DNA of 64,000 bases from contig NC_057317.1 in assembly GCF_000687475.1 (NCBI RefSeq), positions 5,642,501 to 5,706,500 of the forward strand, read 5' to 3'. Shown one piece after another: positions 23,760 to 34,621 of the stretch (within the stretch, counting starts at the first letter, position 1; the number at the start of each line of letters is the position of its first letter). Origin of the DNA: Ustilaginoidea virens. Taxonomy: Eukaryota; Ascomycota; Sordariomycetes; Hypocreales; Clavicipitaceae. Below the pieces are notes generated by a model. The model was not told the origin of the DNA and searched no databases. It was given only the letters and a program-made list of their open reading frames with translations. Position numbers and translations under genes: made by a program.

Positions 23760-25815
23760 AGCGGGCCTTGGATTCTTATTGTTCTTTAGTAGAGTGATTT
23801 AATAACTAGCAACCTATTTTATTGCAAATAAAACACTTCTTTTGGTAAGGCCTTATACGGTATGATCCAAATTGCCGTTATAAGGGTCCAAAACGTTAGG
23901 GGCGTTAAAATCGGTGGGATAGACTATATCTGCGGTCTGTAAATAATGCTGTATTATCGTCGGTATTTATATCTTCTATATCTTATTGAAGGAAGTGATT
24001 TTATTGATCCCGGTGTAATTATGCTGCTTCATATATAGATATAGAATGCCATAGGTCTAATGCAAGCCCTTCAAATATTAGTGCATAACGGTATATAGCC
24101 TAGCTGCACTCTGGGGTATCCCGTACAGCATTAAGCACTTGCCGATATAGCTTAGTATCAGCTGTAAATAGGGGAAAAAGGCCACGATGCAAGCGTTATA
24201 GTTCTTCTAATAAAATATTAAGGCATTCGAGCTTAGATTTATCGGGGTGTTTTGCAATAGTTAATTATAGTATTGTTTTATTCCACCGATATAAATAGAA
24301 TTGCTCTATGCTTTTAGTCTCAAAGTGGCTTTTAACCTTATAGACTATTTCGTCGAATGTAAGGGTATTATAGATAGGTTCTATATTATCGAAATAAAAA
24401 GTCTCTATATTGCCGATTAATATAATCTGAAATGCCCTATTAAATGCGTAATTAGGTAAGCCTAGTAGTTGATATTTACTTTTAAAAGATATAACCTTTA
24501 GGATAATAAAGTTATCTATTTTACCGCTATATCTATCCTCTGTACGGTAGCTTTATAGCAGGTCAGATATCTTTTTAGATATATCGTCCCAGTGTTTTAG
24601 AATATCTAGCTCTGGAGGGTATTCTAGAATATTTTGTTGGCTGCGTTATGGTATAATCGGGTTATCTATTATAATTGGGTTATTTATTATATTTAGGTTA
24701 TCTGTTATATTTGGCGGCTTTTGTGGGTGGCCGTGATACTAAGAGTCGTCAAATCTAGCATTTATTATGCTTTGACCAATACCGGTAGCCTGCCTAGTGC
24801 CGTTGGAAACGATAATATGGGGGTTATTAATATCGGATTAGTGCCTATATGCTTCTTGATCTGCCTTATTAGGGCTCTCTGTGGATGGCAGTATATCATC
24901 TGGGTTAATTATTCGGCCTCTTATTGGTATAGGCCGGCCTCGTAAGCCTCGAAAAAATCCGCCTCTACTAGGGGTATAAGCCCTAGGATAATATAAGTCG
25001 TTATTTCGGGCCGGTTATTACGGACTATATTCCTCGCTATTATCTTCGTCATATAAATGGTCCTCGCTTATTAAATGCTGTTATGCATTACGGGAGCTTT
25101 CCCCTATCTCAACTTGTGGCCTATTGTAAATAGGCTCCTTCCCTTTATATTGTATAAGAGGCTGTTTTGATGTTAATGGGGGAATAATTTCCGTTTGCTG
25201 TAATTGAGCGCTAGGTGTATTAAAATCCCTATTCGAAGAAGGGGCTTATAACGGTCTTTCTAGTAAAGGTATAACTATTGCTTGTGATATAGTTCGTCCA
25301 GGTGTGTTTTGCAGTATTTGCAATTCTCGCGTAGTATTACCAATTGGTATGGATACTTCCCTATGTGGATTTAATCGCGATACAAACCTTTTGCGTTGTA
25401 GCTGCCGGCTTATTTCCTCTTGTGGCTATATAGGATTTTCCGGTTGTTGTAGGCAGTTAATTAAAGATGGTATAACTACTAAGCCTGATCGTCCTATATA
25501 TACGCTATACTCACGTAGAACTATACGGAATTCCTATAGTAGCTCCTTATTAATGCGTTTAAATAAGACTTCATCCCACTCGCTAAAGTCATCGCAAAAT
25601 ATATCCTATAAATCGTTATCCATATCTTCGCCTATATTATAAGCGTTATAGCGGTATATTAGCCGATTATATAGGTCGGTATCGGTTGCATTTTATAGAT
25701 CAATATATTCATTCGCATTAATCCAATTCTTATCAATAAACTTAGCATATTTTTATAGTGGCTCGGGCAGTAATAAAGATGGTGGTATAGGTGATAATGG
25801 TCGTAATGAATCCAT
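23760..25815 (-). pseudogene. Copia II gag
   Basis: Starts at an ATG read from plus-strand CAT at 25813-25815, followed by a Pro/Leu-rich N-terminus (MDSLRPLSPIPPPS). The start matches the Gag starts of III-a and III-c. Near 23770-23835 a CFICNKIGC...NH cluster is a Cys/His zinc-knuckle variant typical of this fungal Copia clade. Stops interrupt the middle. Confidence 0.8.
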
Positions 25816-26242
25816 ATTGCTTAAATATAAGAAAGAGAGAGAAAAAGTATAAATATAAGCGGTTGTAAAGTATATAATTTAGTGGCTAAATGGTATCATT
25901 AAAAATCGTGATATATAGCCTTTTTACAGAGTGTGTGATTTAGTCGCTAAATGGTATTACCAAAGGTCGTAATATATAGCGTTTTTGCAGAGTGTAAATT
26001 GTCGCTAAATGGTATTATCAAAGGTCGTAATATATAGCGTTTTTGCAGAGTGTAACTTAGTGGCTAATTAGTATCGTCAAAGCGTGATATTTAGCAGTGT
26101 AAAAAAAAAAAACCTCGTAATAGACGAGAGGAGAGAAGGTTAACGTGCGTAATTTATCTCTTAGATTAGCACGATCTCGCCGAGATCGTCTCTTCTAGAC
26201 AAATCTCTAGCTGATCTATATTACTACTATAATACTGATCAG
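25816..26242 (-). promoter_or_regulatory. Copia II 5' leader with four tandem repeats and a hairpin
   Basis: Non-coding leader between gag and the 5' LTR. Four imperfect units of about 57-61 bp (25876-26099), each with a GCTAAATGGTAT core and a GCAGAGTGT end, are followed by a perfect hairpin ACGATCTC-GCC-GAGATCGT (26171-26189). The palindrome CTGATCAG (26235-26242) abuts the LTR and is the likely primer-binding position. Confidence 0.8.
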
Positions 26243-26706
26243 TATTGAGCAGGCTAGGTCTTAGTGCGTAGGGTGCGCGCGTGATACTACTATATCGGTG
26301 ACTATCACAGTATCACCTATCAGAGGTATAGATCGTCCCTGAAGTGAATATATTGTGAAGTGTCTATCTAAGAAAGAAGAAAGCAAGAAAAGACTAAGGG
26401 CGGCGATGTGCCCTATATACTATATATGCCGGGCACGCAATGACTACGTATGCCTGTGTGCTATAGCCATATATGCCGCGTCATTATCAGGTGCACTGAC
26501 TAAGTGACTGACTGACTGACTACGTATGCATATGTGCTATAGCTACATCCGCCGCGTCACTATCAGGTGTACTGACTAAGTGACTAACTAACTAACTAAC
26601 TGAGTGACCGACTGACTAAGTGACTGACTGACTAACTGAGTGACTGAGTGACTGAGTGACTGAGTGACTGAGTGACTGAGTTACTGAGTGACCGACGATT
26701 CCGACA
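26243..26706 (-). repeat. 5' LTR of Copia II (464 bp)
   Basis: Starts TATTGAGC (RIP of TGTTGAGC) and ends TCCGACA. It partners 19184-19647, with the same tetranucleotide array at 26490-26700 in a slightly different unit order. Confidence 0.94.
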
Positions 26707-26711
26707 CCTAA

Positions 26712-26799
26712 GCTAGGCAATTTCCTGGTCATTATCAGATTCTTCTACCTCTGCCATATAGCTTGGGTTATCGGCGGTAGGAACGTTCTGACTAGCCAT
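26712..26799 (-). pseudogene. Copia I-1 gag N-terminus, severed by Copia II
   Basis: Starts at an intact ATG (CAT at 26797-26799), MASQNVP. The frame passes into 19178 when Copia II is removed. The same start in copy I-2 is changed to ATA (plus TAT at 54701-54703). Confidence 0.82.
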
Positions 26800-27089
26800 T
26801 ATAGGAAGAGAAAAGGTGCCGGAAAGTCTTAAAAATGCGAAGAAAATCAAGACTGAAAATCTAGATAAAACTAGAAGAAAGCTGCGTTAAGGAATAACCT
26901 TAGAAAATCCTGTTGCAAAAAGGATATATTGCAGCTTGGTATGGTAGCTAGGTTCCTAAATCTAGGATGATCAGTCCTTTACTGCCGATTAGTAATATCG
27001 TTAGTTAGATTCCTAGAAGGTTAGCTGCCAGATGCGTTAGAATCCTAAGTTAGCGTAAAAAAGTCTTAAGCTGGAAGCCTTAAGACACC

Positions 27090-27101
27090 GGGCTCATAAC
27101 C
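27090..27101 (-). promoter_or_regulatory. Primer-binding site of Copia I-1, half-tRNA iMet type
   Basis: Directly after the 5' LTR the minus strand reads GGTTATGAGCCC, the complement of GGGCTCATAACC, the anticodon arm of eukaryotic initiator tRNA-Met. Drosophila copia and yeast Ty5 are known to prime from this internal half-tRNA site. The same 12 bases are kept at 54993-55004 in copy I-2. Confidence 0.85.
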
Positions 27102-27815
27102 TGTTGCAAAATGGTGATTCAGAACACTGTTGGAAATGTACTGGATACCGACAGTGGCGTATAAGGCGTTGCAGAATAAAACAAGAGCTGGTTAAAGATT
27201 TAAAGCGCACAAGAGGTTGACCAGAGCAAAGATGTCAGGGAAATCTGATTCTAATTATTGGTGACTATTCTAGCTAGAAAGAGGGAATTTTGGGCATATT
27301 TCTACCATCTTGAAAAAGTGATTGAAAATAATGAAAAACCGCAAAAATAGCGAAAAACCCGACGAAAAGTCGGTCTGCCCAACCGTGCCCAATATCCTAC
27401 CCAATGCCTACCCAACCAAGCCCAGTGGCTTATAGCGGTGTGCCGGATGCCCTATAACAGCCTGCCGTACGGGCCGGAAGCCCTATATCGGTCTGCCGTA
27501 AATGACCGGTGTAGCGGGTGACTGTATGTAGAAGGCCGAAAGTGCTGGTATTAGCAAGGTTTGCCCATTTGGTAATCCCGTAGAAATGCGCCGCCTGTTG
27601 TGGGCCCTGTGGCCCGCTGTGACCGGCCGCTGTGGCCGGCTGTGGGGCGCTGTGCCGGTGCCGTGACCGGCGCTGTGGCCCACTGTAATCGGCGTTGTGG
27701 GGCGCTGTGCCCCACCATAGCGCCTGGTATAGCCACCGCGATATCTCAACGTAGAGACATCGTACGGTAGCGAGACCAGTACCAAAATACAGCTAAAAAG
27801 GCGCTGATTTCAACA
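27102..27815 (-). repeat. 5' LTR of Copia I-1 (714 bp)
   Basis: Begins TGTTGCAA and ends TTTCAACA; partner of 12767-13480. Followed by target duplication GTATT. Confidence 0.95.
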
Positions 27816-27820
27816 GTATT

Positions 27821-30800
27821 AGTAATTCCGAACGAACTAAACTACCTTAAACGATATACTATCGAAGTAGTAGTCTTATTATAGGAGTTAGAAGGTTATA
27901 TTCTTCCCTAGGTGCCCCGCAGTAGGGGAGTTATAGTATTATTAGATTACTATAATTATTAACGGCTCGAACGAAGGGAGCTAAATCTAGCCCTAGTAGA
28001 GTAATACTCTATAGGCATTTAGGGTATAATCTGCGATCTACTCTCTAGTTTTTACCTCTATAAGGAATTATCGTTCTCTATTCGCTATAGCCTTCTATTA
28101 GGCCCGATATAATTTATCTTTAGCTATAGCCTAATCTTAAAGTGCCTATAGGTATATATCGGCGAAGACTTAAGAGCTGCTAGGCAGGGAGATGCTAATC
28201 GACGAAACCGCCGGCGGTATATCCCCTATTATACTTAGGTCTATAGTCGGTTAGTCTTCTACTAGGTCTAGCTAGACCTCTATTAGGTCTGCCTTTATAG
28301 TGGAGATAGATAGTAGTTAAAGGATTTAGCTAAATCTTAAGGCTATGCCGTCTGCTTTTTACTTTTGTCGCGAGAGGGCATTAGGGTATTAGGCTTATAA
28401 GCTAGGCTAATATCGAAGATAGAAGTTAAAGAGGGCTAAAGTCTCGGCCTATTACGCCTAGTATTCTAATATCTCCTTTAGTTAAGCGAAGTACTTAAGG
28501 TTCTTATAGTCCGTAAGGATTGTAAATAGAGTAGTAATAGAATAGAGTTCTGCCGATTATGCCTTAAGATATAAAATAATGGTAAGTAGCTCCTTATTGT
28601 AGATAGTATAATTCTATTTAGCTTTTATAAGCCGTGCTGAGTGGTATACGATTAGGTAGAGTGCTTTATCCTCCCCGATTTAGGAGAGGCAGCCGCCGAG
28701 AGCTATACTAAAGCTATCTACCTTAAGGATTGTTTCTTTCTTAGGGTCCTATTAGGCGAGGATTAGGTATAAGATAAAGTACTGCTTAAGCGCTTAGAAA
28801 GCCTTTTCTTCTTCTTTGAGCTATTAAAAGGGGATACCCTTCTGTATTAGTCGAACTAGGGGCTCTATTAGGTAAGAGAAGTTCAGGATAAAATCGCGGT
28901 AGAAGTTTATAAACCTTAGAAAGCTTTAAACGCCCTATAATTTCGTAGGGGCTTCCTACTTTTAGATTACTTTAATCTTCTTAAGGTCTGGTTAGATCTC
29001 CTTCCCTACCGCTATAATAAAGCTAAAGTAGTATACCTTTTTTACTATAAAGTTATATTTATCGAGATCTAGATTTAGGCCGGTATCTTATAGGCGCCTA
29101 AGGATAACCCTAATGCGGTCTATATATTCCTACCGTAAGCCTCTAGTATAAACTAAAATATTATTTAGGTAAGCGGTAGTAAAATCCCTTAATAAGTCCC
29201 CTAAGGCCCTATTAATATATCGCTAGAATATTGTAAGGGCCCTAGTTAGGCTAAAAGGGGTTACTAACCACTTAAAGAGGCTAAAGTGGGTCTGGAATGC
29301 AGTTAGGTATTTATCGCCCTTAGCAATATAAATCTTATAGAATATAATGCGGATATCCACTTTTATAAACTATATCGCCTAAGATAGGGAATATAGCATC
29401 TCCTTAATTAAGGGAAGGGGGTACCGGTCTTACGCTATAACTTTATTTAGGGCCCGGTAATCCACGCAAAAACGCCATCCGCTATTCGCTTTTTTCGTAA
29501 GTAAGACTAGTGCTACTATTGATAAGGAGCTTATATAAATCTATTTTTTATCTATAAGGTTAGTTACCTATCTCCGAACCTTAAGTAACTAATCCCGCGG
29601 TATATTATATAGCGGTCCCTATAGGAGGTCGGGTGGCCCCCCGTCCGGGGTCGGTTTAAGCTTAATATAGTAATTAAGTATGCCCTAATATAGTAGGAGG
29701 CTAGAGGCTTTTATCTTATCGAAGAAGTTAGTAAAATCCTAGAGCTTAGGCGGTAGGGTCTGCGGCTAGGCCGGGGGGGGAATTAAATTCTAATAAGGCG
29801 GGAGCATAATATAGAGGATATATATAAGCTCTTATAGGCTTGTAGAGAAGAAGGAGGTTGAGTTATCTTAAGTGTATACCACGCGTTATAGTATGCCGTA
29901 AAAGACCGATCTAAAGATATTAATTGCAGTAGGCCTGGAGGATTAAATAGTCGATTCCTTTATAAGGAAGCCGCTAGTAGCTTTAATTCTTAATTAGCGC
30001 TACTTCGCCTATAGTTTAATATCGTAATACTCTATCTAAGGTAACCCTAAAATTATATCGCGGGTAAGGCCTAGGATGATATATAGTATTACGGCTAACG
30101 GCTATCTATCGATATCGATATCAATATAGACGATATAAGTAATTAAGGGGATAGCCTATCGCTCCCCTAATCGACTCTTTATATCCACTATAGTCCTAAA
30201 TTTCCTATAAAATAGTAGGCGGATAGGCTAGAGTCTTAGCCTTTAGACCATTCTTTTGCTTATTATACTATAGCAATTATAACCAGAATCAATTAGGGTA
30301 TTAATAAAGGTAGAATTATTATATAATATTGGGACTAAAAAGGGGTATCTATCTATATAGTCTTTAATATTATCGATCTCCTTTATATAGTATTCCTATT
30401 GTAACCTAGCTAGGGGCTAGGTGCGTTTTTTAAGCCCTCTTGCGAGACTTAGCTTAAGGGCTAGTCTTTTCCCTAAGAATCGCTATTATTGCTATCTCTA
30501 AGCTTAGCGATTTGCGAGGCTTTTATAGCCTTTAGGTCTATAGAAGCTATGGTTATCTCTAGTGGGGGCTAGGCTAGCCTTAGCTTATACTCCGGTATTT
30601 TATAGCTAGTATCCCTATATTAGGTGTAAAGTGACTTCTAATAGCACTCCTTAAGAACTTCCCTCGAAACCTATAATACCCTCTTACTAAAAAATCTTCG
30701 CTTGCCTTTCGAACCTAGCTTATAGACGCCTATTATAGGCGTATTACTATCCTTATCCCGAGCGGTTATCTGCAGATCCTGGGTATTATTATTATAATCC

Positions 30801-31700
30801 CGGGAAGGGTCTGTATAGCACTTTACGGTAAGACTTATCTCTAAATCGATAGCAATTTCATAATATTATGTAATGGCCGCCTTATAATCCTTATGGGAGA
30901 CCTTTAGGCCGATAATCTTATCCGATATATAAGGGTTAAAGGCAGATCGGAGTATTTCTAGCTTAACCGACTCGGGCTACCTAAGCCCCTCTGCTAATAT
31001 TAATTTCTCTTTAAAACGTATAAAAAAGGTAGAAAAGGGTTCTTTCGGCGCCTAATAGAGGGTATACTTAAGCTCGCTAATCGTGTATTCCTCCCGATAT
31101 AGGTCCTTAAAAAGTCACTATAGGTAGTTAAAGAAAGCTGTAGGGCGGTAATAGAGGGCTGTACTATTCTTAAAGAATGCTATAACTTAAGATTAGACTG
31201 TGGCTAAGAGGTTCTAATAGATAAATATTTATTAGGTCTTATTGTTACCGATAAAGTCCTAATCGATCTCTAATTTATACTCTATAAAGGTCTTCTATAT
31301 GGTAAATATAGCCTTTTTACCGTTAAAGGGTTCCCCGATTGGTATTGGCTTATGCCTAGGTCGGGTTTCCTCTAGGGTTAGGATAAAGTTAGTCTAAGAC
31401 CGGTTAAAGGTTATTATAGGGGCTAGCGATAGTTATTATTGCATCTAGTCGATAAGGGCTAGCATCTAATACTCAGTCTGTTCGGCCTAAATGTGCATCC
31501 GACGCTCACTCTCCTGGCTTTAGGATAGCTATTCTTAGAATTTTGTATTAAGGACTTCTATAGTATTAGTAATTAACTCCTATTAAGCGGCCTATTAATA
31601 AGCGGAGGCGCATCGGGCATTATCTGAGCCCGTGGTATTCTATAAGGGCCCTATATCTATTATCGGCGGTTGTATATAGTATAACAATAAAGGTTAAGAG
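27821..31700 (-). pseudogene. Gypsy B gag, protease, RT, RNase H and integrase N-terminus
   Basis: Reading leftwards: Gag from about 31690 to 30950; protease with intact LIDSG (30282-30296); RT at about 29500-28870 with catalytic box YLNN (29160-29171, both Asp of YLDD changed to Asn by G-to-A); RNase H at about 28800-28350; and the zinc-binding N-terminus of integrase to 27821, continuing at 12761. Stops are frequent. This is among the most heavily RIP-altered parts of the window. Confidence 0.85.
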
Positions 31701-31773
31701 AGTTTTATTAATTATGACGGACTAGCCCTAGGGCGACTACGAATAGGCGTCAATCGGATATATTAATAAAACT
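31701..31773 (-). promoter_or_regulatory. Gypsy B self-priming pair
   Basis: Adjacent to the 5' LTR the minus strand reads ATTAATAAAACT (plus 31701-31712). Within the LTR lies its 12-nt complement (minus AGTTTTATTAAT, plus 31762-31773). Position and spacing match the Gypsy A pair but the sequence differs, with pairing kept. Confidence 0.65.
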
Positions 31774-31966
31774 AAGGAGGAAAGGAGAAGAGCCTGAATC
31801 GGGTCCCTTCCGCAGTCTATATATATCCGTATATGGCGCAGGCTAGAGCCCTAATGTTGCCCTATAGGCCCGCGCGTCTACCTAATGTCATCCGTTCCGG
31901 ACTAAGCACAGGCGCAGCCCAAGCCTCAGTCAATCCATAATACGGGCATAGCCCGAGTCCGTAACA
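31713..31966 (-). repeat. 5' LTR of Gypsy B (254 bp)
   Basis: Starts TATGACGG and ends GTAACA; partner of 3915-4168. Followed by target duplication ATAAG (31967-31971). Confidence 0.93.
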
Positions 31967-31971
31967 ATAAG

Positions 31972-32705
31972 CTTGCTTTTACTAAGGTTAAAGTTAAGTC
32001 CTACTTGCTTAGATTAGCTATTATAGATAAGCTATACTTTCTTAAGTAGCACTTTAGTCTCCCTTATATCTCTCCCATAGGCTATAATATTTATATCGTT
32101 AGTAAAACCTAGTATAATAGTTAAGGCTATCTTTTATAGCCTCTCGTAGAATAGTATAATATAAATAAAGAAAAAAGTAAAAGAAAGAGGGGACCCTTAT
32201 AAAACCCTAGCGGTAATCAATAGTTTATCTATAAGTTATCTCTTAAAGTAGATTTATACTATTCGCAAATTGGTAAAGCTATATACCTATACTATAAGCT
32301 ATAATAAGAGCCCTTTATTTAGGAGTAAGTAGATAAAGTAGGTATAATTAACTATATTAAATATCGCTAAAATATCTAGTTAAAAGAGTAAAGCGATCCT
32401 ACTATAGTACTAGGTTGTGCGTATAATTTCTACTAGTATGCTTAGTACTGCATTAGTTAATTAGTTTGCCTTATTACTTATTTAGAGGTCTGAAAGGAGG
32501 TTGCCCTCCTTAAAGGTAATAATAAGCCGCTATACAATTATAGCTTCTATAACCTTCCCTATTAAGTTAAGTAATAATATTAGTCTCTATCCTCCTGCCT
32601 TTAAGTATTCCTTAGGCCTTTTCCTAGGTTTCTATAGTACTACTACTCTAGCCTCCTAAAACTAGGCTAAGTAGTACCTAATATAGTATATATATATATA
32701 TGTAT
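31972..32705 (-). pseudogene. LINE-1 (Tad1-like) reverse transcriptase
   Basis: The minus strand reads RT motifs in order from the right: a KPRKRPKEYLKAGG-type entry, LNLIGKVIEA, a QLDI-FNIVN motif A (from QLDI-AFDTVN), LQGSPLS motif B, and a motif C box FTND at 32095-32106 (FADD with two G-to-A changes). It continues into 2679-3909 beyond Gypsy B. At its 5' side (about 32690) it stops in a TA-dinucleotide run, so the endonuclease part is absent or displaced by LINE-3. Confidence 0.82.
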
Positions 32706-32710
32706 TACAC
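32686..32710. repeat. TA dinucleotide run at LINE-1/LINE-3 junction
   Basis: Alternating TA of about 16 bases marks the point where LINE-1 coding sequence ends and the plus-strand leader begins. A similar run lies at 34622-34645. Confidence 0.8.
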
Positions 32711-32714
32711 TAGC

Positions 32715-33352
32715 TAAGCTATCTAGGGGGGGATGAGTCCCCATCTAGCCTAGTGCTAGTACCTATGTGCCTAATCTATATAGGAAACCCGAGTGCCGGG
32801 AGGAAAACCTATATACTATCCTTACTCGGTAGTATCCCTTCGAATTCAAAGGGGATTTACTATGCATTGCAATAAGATATCCTATTGCGTAAGACTAGGT
32901 CTGGCGGTAGGGCTGGGAAAGTGTAGATAGTAGGAGCGCCTCGATAGGCATAGTGGCTTGCATTAGTGGTTATTAGTCATTAGTCATTGGTCTTTAGTCT
33001 TTGGTCTGGCTCTAGGGTAGATATAAATCAGATCCAGCGCAGGCAGCATTATTAGGTAGGGGTAGTAATAGTAACATAAATATCGGGTGGGCAGTAGTAA
33101 TGCAGTAAGTCGCGCGCTTTATTATTATTGACTTCGTCTAATGTAGGTTAGGGCAGCTAGCAGACGGTCGAGTGATCCAGTGCAGGCATATAGCGGTATA
33201 AAGTCTCTTTTACCTACCCTACCTTTTTATTTTTTCTCTTCTTCCCTTTTTATTCCTTATTAATAATTACTAAGAATTTTCCTTTATTTCTCTATATATA
33301 GCTCTGCCTCTATTGCGCTACTATAGTTCTTATATACCCTTTATTCTTCGAG
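32715..33352 (+). other. Probable 5' leader of a plus-strand LINE (LINE-3)
   Basis: No coding frame seen on either strand. The sequence is less TA-biased than its neighbours and has two small inverted repeats, GGGGATGAGTCCCC (about 32729-32742) and a CCCGAGTGCCGGG block (about 32788-32800). It also has a TTAGTCATTAGTCATTGGTC short tandem near 32970-33005. It ends just before the ATG at 33353. Assignment as a LINE 5' UTR is inference from position. Confidence 0.4.
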
Positions 33353-34580
33353 ATGCCTACCGTTCTAGAGTTAGGTCTTAGCCTAGCTCGAAAATAGCCG
33401 TACTATCCCTATATATACTATAGTGCCGATATAGCCGCTCGTTATTATAACTAATAGGGTAAGGGGTTTTCTTTAATTATTATCTGCCTTTTTGCTAATA
33501 GTAGGTAGGACTCAGAGATGCCTATTTTGCTTATACTTTAAAGCGGAAGCCTTATTATATCCTAATATATAATACTACGAACCGCAAACCAGTAGAAAGT
33601 ATACTTACATTATAGAAGGCCTATACTTGCAAATAGGAAGTAGGTGTATTAGCTTACTGGTATCCCTTAACTTTATAGTTGACTTTAGTAGGTAGATAAA
33701 AACGAGTACTATAAGGCCTAATAGGCTATATGCCGGTCTATTATGCTAGTTACCTTAGTTCCCCGAAAGGCCTAAGACGACTCTACTATTATAATATAAA
33801 TAATAATGCCTATAGTTTTAATCTTACTTTCGGCCGATTTCTTTAGACTTATTAAAAAGGGGGTTTTAGCTTTAGAGTGCGCTTATAGCAGTAAGCCTTA
33901 GCCTTTCTTATCGGTCGAAAAACCTTAGCCTTTTACTACTAATGCCGGCAATAAGAGCCCTATTAATTCTATTATTATTCTATTTAATATCGATAACGAG
34001 CCTACTCTTAGTCTAGCTATTATAGGGGAACCGCCTTACAGTAAAAGGGTCTTACTAACCTAGTCTAAGACTCTTATAATACTATTTTCTAGTAAATTGC
34101 AGTAAGCAGTTGCATTTTTAAAGTTTATAAAATCCTAAGCGGAGTCGCAGCTAGTAGCTTCTACTTTTAAAGTGCTATTTATACTACTGTTGAAGCCTCC
34201 CCTATTTGCTACTTAATCGGTACTACTTAAGTAAGCTAAATTAGTAGTTCTATTGTTATCCTCCCCTTATCTTTAGGCTAATATTCCTACCCCCTCCCCC
34301 TTTAAAAGGAAAAGGGAGGGGTTGAAAGCAGTAGAATCGCCTATAAAAGGAATACTAGGTCTACCTATTAGGGTTAAATAAAAGATATATTTAAGATCTA
34401 TAATATCCCTTTTCTTAGGGGGGAAAAAAAAGGGAAAGGGGAAAATAAAGGTAGCCCCTAATAATAGTTATAGTAATAGAGAAGGTAGTATAGAGTAAGT
34501 GGAGGGCTAAAGAGTTAGAAATATTAAGAAAATTAGGGGTCTAAGTCTATCGACTATATAGGTAGCTTATATAAAAAGGA
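33353..34580 (+). pseudogene. Decayed plus-strand ORF, unknown; possibly LINE-3 ORF1
   Basis: From an ATG at 33353 (MPTVLELGLSLAR) the frame can be followed for about 400 codons to near 34580. Nearly all stops are TAA/TAG at probable Gln codons, with one TGA. It is Leu/Ile/Ser-rich at first, then Lys-rich with a basic stretch KRKREG at about 34300 and KKKGKGKIK at about 34430. No zinc knuckle or other family signature was found. A leader before it and a LINE inserted after it fit an ORF1, but it could be another element's gene. Confidence 0.4.
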
Positions 34581-34621
34581 TGTATTTTCCCTATCTATAT
34601 AGTCAATTATATCTTTATCTA

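Larger units (their letters stand above)
19184..26706 (-). mobile_element. Ty1/Copia family II, complete copy
   Basis: 7523-bp element with 464-bp LTRs (19184-19647 and 26243-26706); target duplication CCTAA (19179-19183 and 26707-26711), inserted in the gag of Copia I-1. The polyprotein is related to family III and different from family I. The leader and LTRs have distinctive tandem repeats. Damage is moderate: several 60-170 codon open segments survive. Confidence 0.95.
12767..27815 (-). mobile_element. Ty1/Copia family I, copy I-1, carrying nested Copia II
   Basis: 714-bp LTRs at 12767-13480 and 27102-27815; target duplication GTATT (12762-12766 and 27816-27820) in Gypsy B. The interior is split by Copia II (19184-26706). 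Without that insert it is about 7.5 kb, matching copy I-2 (7463 bp). Minus-strand order is gag, protease, integrase, RT, RNase H, as in Copia elements. Confidence 0.95.
3915..31966 (-). mobile_element. Ty3/Gypsy chromovirus family B, with two nested insertions
   Basis: The element has 254-bp LTRs at 3915-4168 and 31713-31966 and a 5-bp target duplication ATAAG (3910-3914 and 31967-31971). It is inserted in LINE-1 ORF2. Its body is interrupted by Gypsy A-1 (5302-12654) and Copia I-1 (12767-27815). Subtracting these with their duplications leaves about 5.6 kb, a normal Gypsy size. Order on the minus strand is gag, protease, RT, RNase H, integrase, chromodomain. Confidence 0.93.
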
